Below, in pieces: positions 17,434 through 24,844 of a DNA stretch of 39,239 nt; position 1 is the first letter of the stretch; each line of letters begins with the position of its first letter. Source of the stretch: Zhengella mangrovi. GTDB lineage: Bacteria > Pseudomonadota > Alphaproteobacteria > Rhizobiales > Rhizobiaceae. The stretch spans positions 1 to 39,239 of the forward strand of contig NZ_PDVP01000023.1 in NCBI RefSeq assembly GCF_002727065.1. Direction: 5' to 3'. The notes beneath the pieces were generated by a model. It worked only from the letters and a program-made list of their open reading frames with translations, made no database searches and was not told the origin of the DNA. The position numbers and the translations under genes are program-made.

Positions 17434-18214
17434 TGGAGCTCTCCTGTGACCCATTTTGGGGCTGCTTCGAACAGAACATGCAGCGGGTGGTTTTGCAGTT
17501 TGGCGAAGCTGCCGTGACAGTCCGGGTCATGCAGGCTGTCACCTCGTCAAAATGAAGCCCATTTACCAAGGTTAGGCAATAGCCATGAACGCAATTCCGT
17601 GAAGCTGCTCGTGCGCAATCGCAAGTTCGATCTATGTAAGAAAATCATGGCGTTGACGGCAGCAACCTCGGCGCCAGACCGAATAGGTGCGGTGAATTCC
17701 CGCGCCGGCGGCATCTTGCAGGACACGGGAGTTCTAGAGGACCAGGCGGAGGGTCTGTCGATGACCGGAATCGGCATGTTGGCGATCGGCTCGCCGTCCA
17801 TCGAGATGCGGACGCCCATCCGCCGTGGCCGGTCCGTCCAGGCAAAGGACGTAAAAATGGGAGCCTTGGTCGGACTTCCTGATCTCCGGCACACCGAACT
17901 TGTGGACCGCCTCGTTCAACCCCTGATCGCCGAAGTCGGCAAACCGGTTTTTTGCCGGCCTTGCTGACACAATAAGCGCGATGCGCTCATTCGGCTGATC
18001 TGAAAATCGCCGTAGACGAGGCCACATTCTTCGGGGCTGCAACGACTATGAGGACGTTCGTCGCAAGCCGTAGCGGTTTCTTTGGCCGTCCGCTCAGGAC
18101 TCAAAGCAGGCCTTCAACAGTATGTGATACGTGACGGCAGTGCGCCGCCGTTACGCCCATGGCTATCCGACGCACGATCCTGCCGAAAGCAGATGCTGTC
18201 TGGGACAGAAACGG
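17434..18214. other. Intergenic region with IS3 relic
   Basis: This 781-bp gap between two minus-strand operons must hold the promoter of the binding-protein gene at its left end. The centre carries an IS3-type transposase fragment (17793-17925). The rest has only short unrelated frames, and I see nothing else that I can support. Confidence 0.5.
17793..17925 (-). pseudogene. IS3-family transposase fragment (frameshifted)
   Basis: On the minus strand, one frame reads LNEAVHKFGVPEIRKSDQGSHF and the adjacent frame continues as FTSFAWTDRPRRMGVRISMDG. Together they match the catalytic-core segment (second Asp, in DQGSxF) of IS3-family OrfB transposases. A -1/+1 shift at about 17855-17862 and the loss of both flanks make it non-functional. 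Confidence 0.7.
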
Positions 18215-18931
18215 TCAAAGGCCGCCCAGATAGGTTTCAAAGATCCGTTGGTCCGCTTTCAAGGCGGCTGAGGCACCCGAAAAGGACAGTTCGCCGGACT
18301 CCAGAACGTAACCGTGGTCGGAACAATCGAGCGCTGCCAGCGCATTCTGCTCGACGAGAAGGACGGAAACCCCCTCGTGCCGCAGGCTTTTGACGATGTC
18401 GAGGATTTCGATGACGATCAACGGCGCCAGGCCAAGGCTGGGCTCGTCGAGCATCAACAATTGCGGTTCCGACATCAGCGCCCGACCAACCGCCAGCATC
18501 TGGCGCTCGCCTCCCGACAGCGTGTCGGCTTGCTGGTCCCGGCGTTCCGCAAGCCGGGGAAACCGGTCGTAAACGTCGTCGAGCAGGCCTGGCATGCGCC
18601 TGCGTGCTGACCGCCTTGCGTAGGCTCCGAGCATGAGGTTGTCGACCACGCTCATCTCGCCGAAAAGTTCGCGGGTCTCCGGGACAAGGCAGAGGCCGAG
18701 CTCCACACGGTCCTCGACGCCCAGATGCGCGATGTCCTCACCCTTGAACCGGACGGCGCCTGTGGAAGGAAGCAGGCCGATGGCCGCGGCGAGAAGCGTT
18801 GTCTTGCCTGCGCCGTTGGGGCCGATGACCGATGTGATTGTGCCGGCCTGCATGCTCAGGGAGACCCCGCGAACGGCTTCAACCTTGCCGTAGGCGACGT
18901 GAATGTCCTCCAGCGCGAAGATGTCCGTCAT
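18215..18931 (-). CDS. livF: Branched-chain-type ABC transporter ATP-binding protein LivF
   Basis: A 238-residue ATPase of the LivF family. Walker A GPNGAGKTT lies at 37-45, the signature LSGGE at 138-142, and Walker B LLMLDEP with D162/E163, followed by the LivF-typical SLGLAP. Its ATG overlaps the stop of the fused permease/ATPase gene by 4 bp (ATGA). Together with the LivG half of that protein it provides the two nucleotide-binding sites of the importer. It is the last gene of the long minus-strand unit that starts with the molybdenum hydroxylase, so the ligand is probably the hydroxylase substrate rather than an amino acid (inference). Confidence 0.92.
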   Translation of the reverse strand: MTDIFALEDIHVAYGKVEAVRGVSLSMQAGTITSVIGPNGAGKTTLLAAAIGLLPSTGAVRFKGEDIAHLGVEDRVELGLCLVPETRELFGEMSVVDNLMLGAYARRSARRRMPGLLDDVYDRFPRLAERRDQQADTLSGGERQMLAVGRALMSEPQLLMLDEPSLGLAPLIVIEILDIVKSLRHEGVSVLLVEQNALAALDCSDHGYVLESGELSFSGASAALKADQRIFETYLGGL

Positions 18932-20706
18932 GCTGCATTCCCGAGATAGGCCGCGCGGACATGCTGGTCGGCGCGGGCGGCCTCCGGTCTGCCCTCGAAG
19001 AGCTTGTGGCCGAAGTTCATGACGACAAGCCGGTCGGCGAGCTTCATGATGAAGTCCATGTCGTGCTCGACGATCATGATCGTGACGCCGCTTTCGCGCA
19101 ACTTCAGCAGGAGTTCGGCCAGTGCCTGCTTTTCCGGCTTGCGCAGGCCCGCCGCCGGTTCGTCCAGGATCATGAGGACCGGATCGGCGGCTAGCGCACG
19201 GCCGATCTCGATCAGCCGCTGGGTCCCAAGCGGTATGTTGCCGGCAAGCTCGTGCTCCTGGCCGGCCAGGCCGATGCGGCTGATCTGCAAGGCCGCTTCC
19301 GCCATGATCTGCCGTTCCTCGTCGCCGTCCAGGTTCAGGCCGCCACGCAGGTAGCCGCAGTTCCCGCGCGCATGGGCACCAAGGGCGACATTCTCGAGCA
19401 CGTTCATCTGGGGGCGCAGCTTCACGTGCTGGAAGGTGCGGGCCATGCCCATGAGCGCGATCTGGCGCTGGCCCATCGCCGTGACATCTCGCCCCATGAA
19501 TTCGACATGGCCGGACGAAAGGTCGAGGGCGCCTGTCAGCAAGTTGAACATCGTCGATTTCCCGGCACCGTTCGGGCCGATCACGGCCAGGATCTCGCCG
19601 GCCTTCACGTCGAAACTCACGTCATTGACCGCAACGAGGCCCTTGAAGCGTTTGACGGCGTTCTCGACCGACAGGAGAAGGGTTCCTCGTTCCGGCATCG
19701 CGCGCCGTGCCAGCGGCTCAACGGGAAATTCGATGGCTTTGCCGTGCGCCGGCCCTGCCTGCATGAAGCGCTCCGCCAGTGCCATGAACCCGCCGCGCGC
19801 ATGGTGCAGAAGCAGAATGAACAGGCTGGCAAACACGACCGACTGGATCTGGGCGGCGTGCTGCGTGACCAGCGGCAGAACATCCTGCAATGCGCTTTTC
19901 ATGGCGATCACGATCGTTGCCCCGGCAAGGGCGCCAGCGAGCTGACCAAGTCCTCCAACGACCATCATGAACATGTAGTCGATGCTTGCGTGAAGCGAGA
20001 AAGGCGCCGGGCTGACGAAGCGGTTGGCATGGGCGTAAAGCCAGCCTGCGACGGCGGCCGTCAACGCGGAGAAGACGAACAGGGCCAGTCGCACGCGGAA
20101 AATGTCGGCCCCGACGCTGGCGAGCAGGATCTTGCCGCCGCGCACGGCCCTGATGAGCCGGCCCATGCGGGCATTGAGCAGGTTGTGGCAGAACAGTGCC
20201 GTCACGGCAACGAGGACCCAGACGAGGTAGAAGACGAATTCCGGCCGCATCAGGTCGAAACCGCCGAGCGCAATCGGATCGATGTCGGATATCCCGGAAT
20301 GCCGGCCCAGCATGGTCATGTTGCCGAACAGGAGTGGAACGGACAGGCCCCAGGCGATGGTGCTGAGCGGAAGGTAGTGACCGCCGAGGCGAAGCGTCAG
20401 CGCGCCGATCACAAGGGCGCTGCCGGCGGTCATGGCAAGGGCAAGGACAAGGCCGATCCAGGGCGACAGGCCGAGTTCCGTATTCACCCAGGCGGTCGTG
20501 TAGGCAGCGATGCCGACGAAGGCGGCATGACCGAACGACGTGACGCCGCCGATCCCGGAAAGCAGGACCAGGCCCATCACCACCAGGGCTGCCATCCCGA
20601 TCTCGTTGACGAGGGAAATGGTGAAGCTGCCGGCCATGAACGGAAGCGCAGCCATCGCTGCCGCCAGGGCCGGAATCCAGAGAGGGAGACGTCGCGCTCT
20701 GCCCAT
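18928..20706 (-). CDS. Fused Liv-type permease and ATP-binding protein (LivM-LivG)
   Basis: A 592-residue fusion. Residues ~8-310 form a LivM-type permease with eight to ten hydrophobic helices and the family motif SGIGGVTSFGHAAFVGIAAY near residue 50. Residues ~343-592 form a LivG-type ATPase: Walker A GPNGAGKST at 377-385, FQHVKLRPQMNVLENV, and Walker B LMILDEPAAGL. Its signature reads IPLGTQR instead of LSGGQ; LivG proteins often carry LxxGxQR here. A ~30-residue hinge joins the two. The ATG at 20706 lies 2 bp after the stop of the LivH gene. Fusion fixes a 1:1 ratio of the two subunits. It is known in some proteobacterial Liv-like importers for aromatic compounds. Confidence 0.9.
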   Translation of the reverse strand: MGRARRLPLWIPALAAAMAALPFMAGSFTISLVNEIGMAALVVMGLVLLSGIGGVTSFGHAAFVGIAAYTTAWVNTELGLSPWIGLVLALAMTAGSALVIGALTLRLGGHYLPLSTIAWGLSVPLLFGNMTMLGRHSGISDIDPIALGGFDLMRPEFVFYLVWVLVAVTALFCHNLLNARMGRLIRAVRGGKILLASVGADIFRVRLALFVFSALTAAVAGWLYAHANRFVSPAPFSLHASIDYMFMMVVGGLGQLAGALAGATIVIAMKSALQDVLPLVTQHAAQIQSVVFASLFILLLHHARGGFMALAERFMQAGPAHGKAIEFPVEPLARRAMPERGTLLLSVENAVKRFKGLVAVNDVSFDVKAGEILAVIGPNGAGKSTMFNLLTGALDLSSGHVEFMGRDVTAMGQRQIALMGMARTFQHVKLRPQMNVLENVALGAHARGNCGYLRGGLNLDGDEERQIMAEAALQISRIGLAGQEHELAGNIPLGTQRLIEIGRALAADPVLMILDEPAAGLRKPEKQALAELLLKLRESGVTIMIVEHDMDFIMKLADRLVVMNFGHKLFEGRPEAARADQHVRAAYLGNAA

Positions 20707-20708
20707 GG

Positions 20709-21761
20709 TCAGACCTCTTCCTCGGCGCCGTCATCGGAATGCGATGAATAATGGGACCGGACGAGAAGGGCCGGTATCAGGAGCGAAAACACGATGACAT
20801 CCTTCATCGCACCGTTCCAGAAGGAGGCAAAACTCTCCACCAGGCCGACAGCGACCGCACCCAGTGCCGTCAGCGGATAGCTGCCAAGCCCGCCGATGAT
20901 GGCAGCGACAAACGCCTTGAGGCCGATGATCAGACCGGAATCGTAGTACATGGTGGTTGCCGGTGCGATCAGGATTCCGACCACGCCGGCCAGCAGTGAT
21001 GTCGCGCCAAAGGTGAGGGTGGCGGTCATGCTCGGCCTGATGCCGACCAGCCGGGCGCCGGTGCGGTTGATCGCCGTGGCGCGAAGGGCCTTGCCGGTCA
21101 GGGTCTTCTCGAACGCAAGGAAAAAGAGAAGCGCCAGCAGGAGCGCTGTCGCGATCATGAGAACAACCTGGAGCGAGACGAACAGGCCGGGAGCCAGGTT
21201 GATGCCGCCACGCAGCAGCGGTTGTGTTCTGAAACCTTCCGGTCCGAAGAACAGCAGGCCAAGGCCTGAAAGCAGGAAATGAAGCACCAGCGAAGCAATG
21301 AGCAGGACCAGCACCGAGGCATCGGCAATGGGCTGGTAGACCAGGCGCGCAAGCAGCGGCACGATGGGCAGGACGAGCCCGAGGGAAATCGCGACGGCAA
21401 CCGCAGGCGGAAGGTCGCGGCCGGCGGCCAGGACTGCCGGGATGCATGGAATGAGCGGCAAAGCGCCCCATGCCAGCAGGATCCGTGGCAGACGTGACAG
21501 GTTGCGCTGGCGGATGAGTTGCCAGCACTCCTTTGCCGTCGTCAGGCCTGCCAGGATGGCGACGAGGGCGATGGTCGGAGGTGTACGGCCGGCCTCGAGG
21601 AAGGCCAGCGTCAGCGCAGAGAAGACCGCAATGTCCCCGAACGGCACGAAAATCACCCGGGTGACGGAAAAGACAAGAACGAGACCCAACCCGGCAAGCA
21701 GGTAGATGGCCGCGGCCGCCAGTCCGTCAACCGACAGAATGAGTGCGATATCGAGCGACAT
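20709..21761 (-). CDS. livH: Branched-chain-type ABC transporter permease LivH
   Basis: A 350-residue inner-membrane permease of the LivH family. The N-terminal helix contains GLAAAAIYLLAGLGLVLVFSVTRVIF, and the end of the conserved core reads GLIIGLKAFVAAIIGGLGSYPLTALGA. It is about 50 residues longer than typical LivH proteins. An extra hydrophilic loop and helix pair (residues ~55-110) lies after the second helix. The ATG at 21761 lies about 50 bp downstream of the binding-protein stop. It should pair with the LivM half of the next protein. Confidence 0.9.
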   Translation of the reverse strand: MSLDIALILSVDGLAAAAIYLLAGLGLVLVFSVTRVIFVPFGDIAVFSALTLAFLEAGRTPPTIALVAILAGLTTAKECWQLIRQRNLSRLPRILLAWGALPLIPCIPAVLAAGRDLPPAVAVAISLGLVLPIVPLLARLVYQPIADASVLVLLIASLVLHFLLSGLGLLFFGPEGFRTQPLLRGGINLAPGLFVSLQVVLMIATALLLALLFFLAFEKTLTGKALRATAINRTGARLVGIRPSMTATLTFGATSLLAGVVGILIAPATTMYYDSGLIIGLKAFVAAIIGGLGSYPLTALGAVAVGLVESFASFWNGAMKDVIVFSLLIPALLVRSHYSSHSDDGAEEEV

Positions 21762-21814
21762 TGCGATCCGACCTCTCGTCAGGTGTCAGCGGTCATAGAG
21801 CTTTTCTGGCCGCC

Positions 21815-22984
21815 TCATTTCTGCAGCACCCATTGGTCGCCCGTCAGCTTGACCATCACGGCAGCGCGGTCGTCGGCACCGTAGGGGCTGCCCGGCCGGA
21901 ACGTCAGGACACCGTGTGTGACAGGCAGGTCGCTGACCTGGAATATCGCATCGCGCAGGGCTTCGCGATAGGCCGGGGTCCCGGGCTCGATGGAGGGATC
22001 GACACGCGATGCGGCATCCGCGATAACCTTCCAGGCATCGAAGGCATAAGCCGAGAAGGCGTCTTTCGCTTCCTCGCCATTGGCTTCCTGGTAGGCGGCT
22101 TTGAACTCGCCGGCCACCGCCTTGCTGGGGTGGCTGTCCGGCAACTGGTCAGCGACGACGGCAGGGCCGGTGGGCGCCAGCAACCCCTCTGCGGTTCCGC
22201 CCGCCACGCGGATGAAATCGGGATTGATGATCCCGTGCGTCCCGTAGATGGCACCCTGGTACCCCCGGTCGGCCAGTGCGATGTAGGGCAGGGCGCCCGG
22301 CGTTCCCGCGGTCCCGCCGAGGACGGCATCGGGATTGGCGGCGACGATCTTGAGTGCCTGCCCTGTGACCGATGTGTCCGACCGGGCGTAGCGTTCGTTT
22401 GTCACCACCTCGATGCCGGCCTTTGAGGCCTCGTCCATGAGCGTGTTGTAGGCAAGATCTCCCCAGGAGTCGGAGAAGCCGATATAGCCGACGGTCTTGA
22501 CGCCGTTCGCCTTCATTGTATCGACAACGGCCTGGATCATCAGTGAGGCAGGTTGCGCGGTGGTAACCGACCAGGCTGCCTTTTCACCCGACAGGAAAAG
22601 CGGTGTGAAAGACACCAGTGGAAGCTTTGACTCGCTCGCGATCGATGCCAGGGCCATCGCGCCCGGTACACCGCCGGTGCCCACGAGAACGTCGACCTTG
22701 TCCTCGTCGATCAGCTTGCGGGCGTTGCGGGTTGACAGCGACGGGTTGGATTCATCGTCGAGCTGGATGAGCTTGAACGTATGGCCGTTGACCCCGGGTA
22801 TCAGGTGCTGCCCGGCCGCCATGCCCTTGGAGAATGGAATGCCCTGGGAGGCGATCGGGCCGGAGAGCGGCGTTACGAGGCCGACCCGGATTTCGCCGGC
22901 CGACGCGGCGCCATGAGCCGCTGCCAGTGCCAGGGCGGAGACCGCAACGGCGGCAAACATGTGCTTTAGACTTCTGGTTCCCAT
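21815..22984 (-). CDS. Branched-chain-type ABC transporter substrate-binding protein
   Basis: A 389-residue periplasmic binding protein of the LivK family (Peripla_BP_6). AGAGGGTG precedes the ATG at 22984, and residues 1-~29 form a signal peptide ending ASA. The mature protein begins EIRVGLVTPLSGPIASQG and has the family motifs LIQLDDESNPSLSTRNARKL and GTGGVPGAMALASIASESK. It lies 36 bp downstream of the CoxG-like gene on the same strand, which links the importer to the hydroxylase operon. The ligand is probably an aromatic or N-heterocyclic compound, inferred from context only. Confidence 0.9.
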   Translation of the reverse strand: MGTRSLKHMFAAVAVSALALAAAHGAASAGEIRVGLVTPLSGPIASQGIPFSKGMAAGQHLIPGVNGHTFKLIQLDDESNPSLSTRNARKLIDEDKVDVLVGTGGVPGAMALASIASESKLPLVSFTPLFLSGEKAAWSVTTAQPASLMIQAVVDTMKANGVKTVGYIGFSDSWGDLAYNTLMDEASKAGIEVVTNERYARSDTSVTGQALKIVAANPDAVLGGTAGTPGALPYIALADRGYQGAIYGTHGIINPDFIRVAGGTAEGLLAPTGPAVVADQLPDSHPSKAVAGEFKAAYQEANGEEAKDAFSAYAFDAWKVIADAASRVDPSIEPGTPAYREALRDAIFQVSDLPVTHGVLTFRPGSPYGADDRAAVMVKLTGDQWVLQK

Positions 22985-23020
22985 TGTCGTTCACCCTCTT
23001 TCTTCGGTTGTCGTTGCTGT

Positions 23021-23506
23021 TCAGGCGATGGATTGCCTTTGTGTTTCCTGGCCGCTGCCGGCGTCTTCCAGCGCCTTTTCGACTGCTGCGCAGAATTCCA
23101 CCCACAGGCGGTCTGCCTTGGTCCGCATCGGATTCAGGCCAAGCGTTCCGAGACGGCCGAATACCGTTGCCTTTGACTTGACCCGCAGTGACGTTCCGCC
23201 GTTGGCATCCGGGATCAGGAACATCTCGTTGATGCTCTTGACCGAACTGCCCACGGCACTGTCCTCGCCGGTGGACTCGCACCTCAGGTAGTCCGGTGAT
23301 GTCTGTTCGGTGATCACGGTCCGAATGGTGAAGCTGGCACTGATGAAGGCGATCTTCACTTTCATGCGGGCGACATACTCCGTGTCGCTGACCACCTCGA
23401 CGGATTGCATGCCGGGAACGCAGTTCGCCATGGCATGCGGGTCGAGCAGCAGGGTCCAGAGGCGGTCCGCCGGCGCGGCAAAGTCATGCTTCAGCTCAAT
23501 GTCCAT
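23021..23506 (-). CDS. CoxG-like SRPBCC protein
   Basis: A 161-residue protein of the CoxG/SRPBCC family. It starts MDIELKHDFAAPADRLWTLL and contains the hallmark DPHAMANCVPGMQSVEVV segment and a closing GLNPMRTKADRLWVEF helix. Homologous CoxG proteins assist molybdenum hydroxylases of the CO-dehydrogenase type, for example by recruiting the enzyme to the membrane. The start overlaps the 3' end of the iron-sulfur subunit gene by 11 bp. It belongs to the hydroxylase operon as an accessory gene. Confidence 0.87.
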   Translation of the reverse strand: MDIELKHDFAAPADRLWTLLLDPHAMANCVPGMQSVEVVSDTEYVARMKVKIAFISASFTIRTVITEQTSPDYLRCESTGEDSAVGSSVKSINEMFLIPDANGGTSLRVKSKATVFGRLGTLGLNPMRTKADRLWVEFCAAVEKALEDAGSGQETQRQSIA

Positions 23507-23972
23507 TCATTTTCTCCGATGCCTCGCGGATGGCGTCGACGATTCCCTGGTATCCGGTGCAGCGGCAAAGGTTGCCGGACAGACCCTGACGGATCTCGTC
23601 GTCGCTAGGTCTGGGATTGCGTGCCAGGAGATCCGCCGCGGCGATCAGGAAGCCGGGCGTGCAATAGCCACACTGCAATCCGCCACACGCCATGAAACTT
23701 TCCTGGAGCGGATGAAGGTCGTCGCGGGATCCCAGGCCCTCGATGGTGGTGATTGATGCGCCATCGGCCTGCGCGGCAAGGCAAAGGCAGGATTTGAGCG
23801 CCTTGCCGTCGACAAGGACGGAGCAGGCGCCGCAGACACCGGTTTCACAGCCGCGCTTCGTTCCGGTCAACGCGAGGTCTTCCCGGATGAACTCGGACAG
23901 AAGGCGGTTGGCCGGAACATCGGCTTCGACCGGCTCGCCGTTGACGGTGATCGACAGGGTCTTGCGTCTCAT
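23496..23972 (-). CDS. Molybdenum hydroxylase 2Fe-2S subunit
   Basis: The 158-residue electron-transfer subunit of a xanthine-oxidase-family hydroxylase. The plant-type 2Fe-2S cluster is bound by C42, C47, C50 and C62 (GCETGVCGACSVLVDG). The second, all-helical domain has C101/C104 (LQCGYCTPG) and C136/C138 (GNLCRCTGY). All eight cluster cysteines are present. It passes electrons from the molybdenum cofactor to the FAD subunit. Its start overlaps the stop of the FAD subunit gene by 4 bp. Length and motifs fit CoxS/HcrC/NdhS-type small subunits. Confidence 0.94.
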   Translation of the reverse strand: MRRKTLSITVNGEPVEADVPANRLLSEFIREDLALTGTKRGCETGVCGACSVLVDGKALKSCLCLAAQADGASITTIEGLGSRDDLHPLQESFMACGGLQCGYCTPGFLIAAADLLARNPRPSDDEIRQGLSGNLCRCTGYQGIVDAIREASEKMNGH

Positions 23973-24844
23973 GCGGCATTGTCCTTCCAGTCGAGTCCTG
24001 CGGCATCGAGCAGGATGCGGCGCGTGGCGGTGCGGACGATCTGGCGCCGGAACGCGGCATCCGCCCGGCCGTCCGACAGCGGCTCCACTTCCGCTCCCGC
24101 CAATGCGGCAGCCTCCGCGGCGATGGCCGCGTTGACCGATTTGCCCGCAAGGAAGTCCTCCGTCTGCGCGAGTGCCTGGGGAACCGGTGTTGCCGCCCCT
24201 ACGATCAGGCGCACATCTGAAAGTGCCCCGCCGTCCGTCACGGCCGACAGGGCGATGTTGACGACTGGCCGGTGTTCGGCCGGCGTGCGCAGGTAACGCC
24301 GGTACAGCATCTGGCGGCTGCCTGGCGGCGGGAGATGAATCGCGGTCAGGATCTCGCCGGATTCGAGGGCCGTGGTGAAATAGTCGACCAGGAACGCGCG
24401 CAATGGCAGGCGCCGTTCACCGCCGCGGCCGGCAATTGTGACCTCGGCACCGGCGGCGAGGAGAAAGGTCGCCGGGTCCGTGGCCGGATCGGCATAGCAG
24501 AGGTTGCCGCCGATCGTTCCCTGGTTGCGCACCTGCGGATTGGCAAGGCCGCCGGCCATGCCGGCCAGCGCCGGGCAGTGAGCCTGGACGATCGAGGAGC
24601 CGGCAACATCCGCGTGGCGGGCCAGCGCGCCGATCCGCAGTCCAGCGTCCGGGTCGAAGGCAATGTCGCGAAGTTCGTCGAGCTTGCCCAGCGAAACGAC
24701 CGTTTCGGGCGCCAGCATGCGCTGGCGCATCGCCAGAAGAAGCGCGGTGCCTCCGGCCATGATGCAGCACGCGTCGCCGTGCTCGGCGAGCATCGACAGG
24801 GCCTCGGGAAGGCTTGACGGTTCGAGGAAATCAAACGGACGCAT
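23969..24844 (-). CDS. Molybdenum hydroxylase FAD-binding subunit
   Basis: The 291-residue medium subunit (CoxM/XdhB type). FAD-binding motifs are AGGTALLLAM at ~30-39 and TIGGNLCYADPATD at ~110-123. The CO_deh_flav_C domain lies in the last ~110 residues. The start at 24844 matches the family opening MRPFDFLEPSSLPEAL; longer frames upstream run antiparallel through conserved large-subunit sequence and are excluded. Its start overlaps the large-subunit 3' end by 14 bp. It accepts electrons from the 2Fe-2S subunit and passes them to an acceptor not identified here. Confidence 0.93.
   Translation of the reverse strand: MRPFDFLEPSSLPEALSMLAEHGDACCIMAGGTALLLAMRQRMLAPETVVSLGKLDELRDIAFDPDAGLRIGALARHADVAGSSIVQAHCPALAGMAGGLANPQVRNQGTIGGNLCYADPATDPATFLLAAGAEVTIAGRGGERRLPLRAFLVDYFTTALESGEILTAIHLPPPGSRQMLYRRYLRTPAEHRPVVNIALSAVTDGGALSDVRLIVGAATPVPQALAQTEDFLAGKSVNAAIAAEAAALAGAEVEPLSDGRADAAFRRQIVRTATRRILLDAAGLDWKDNAA

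Noticed and set aside
19252-20751. 499-codon plus-strand open frame
   Set aside because: It is antisense to the fused LivM-LivG gene, whose Walker motifs and helices are clear. Its translation is His/Asp/Gly-rich shadow sequence.
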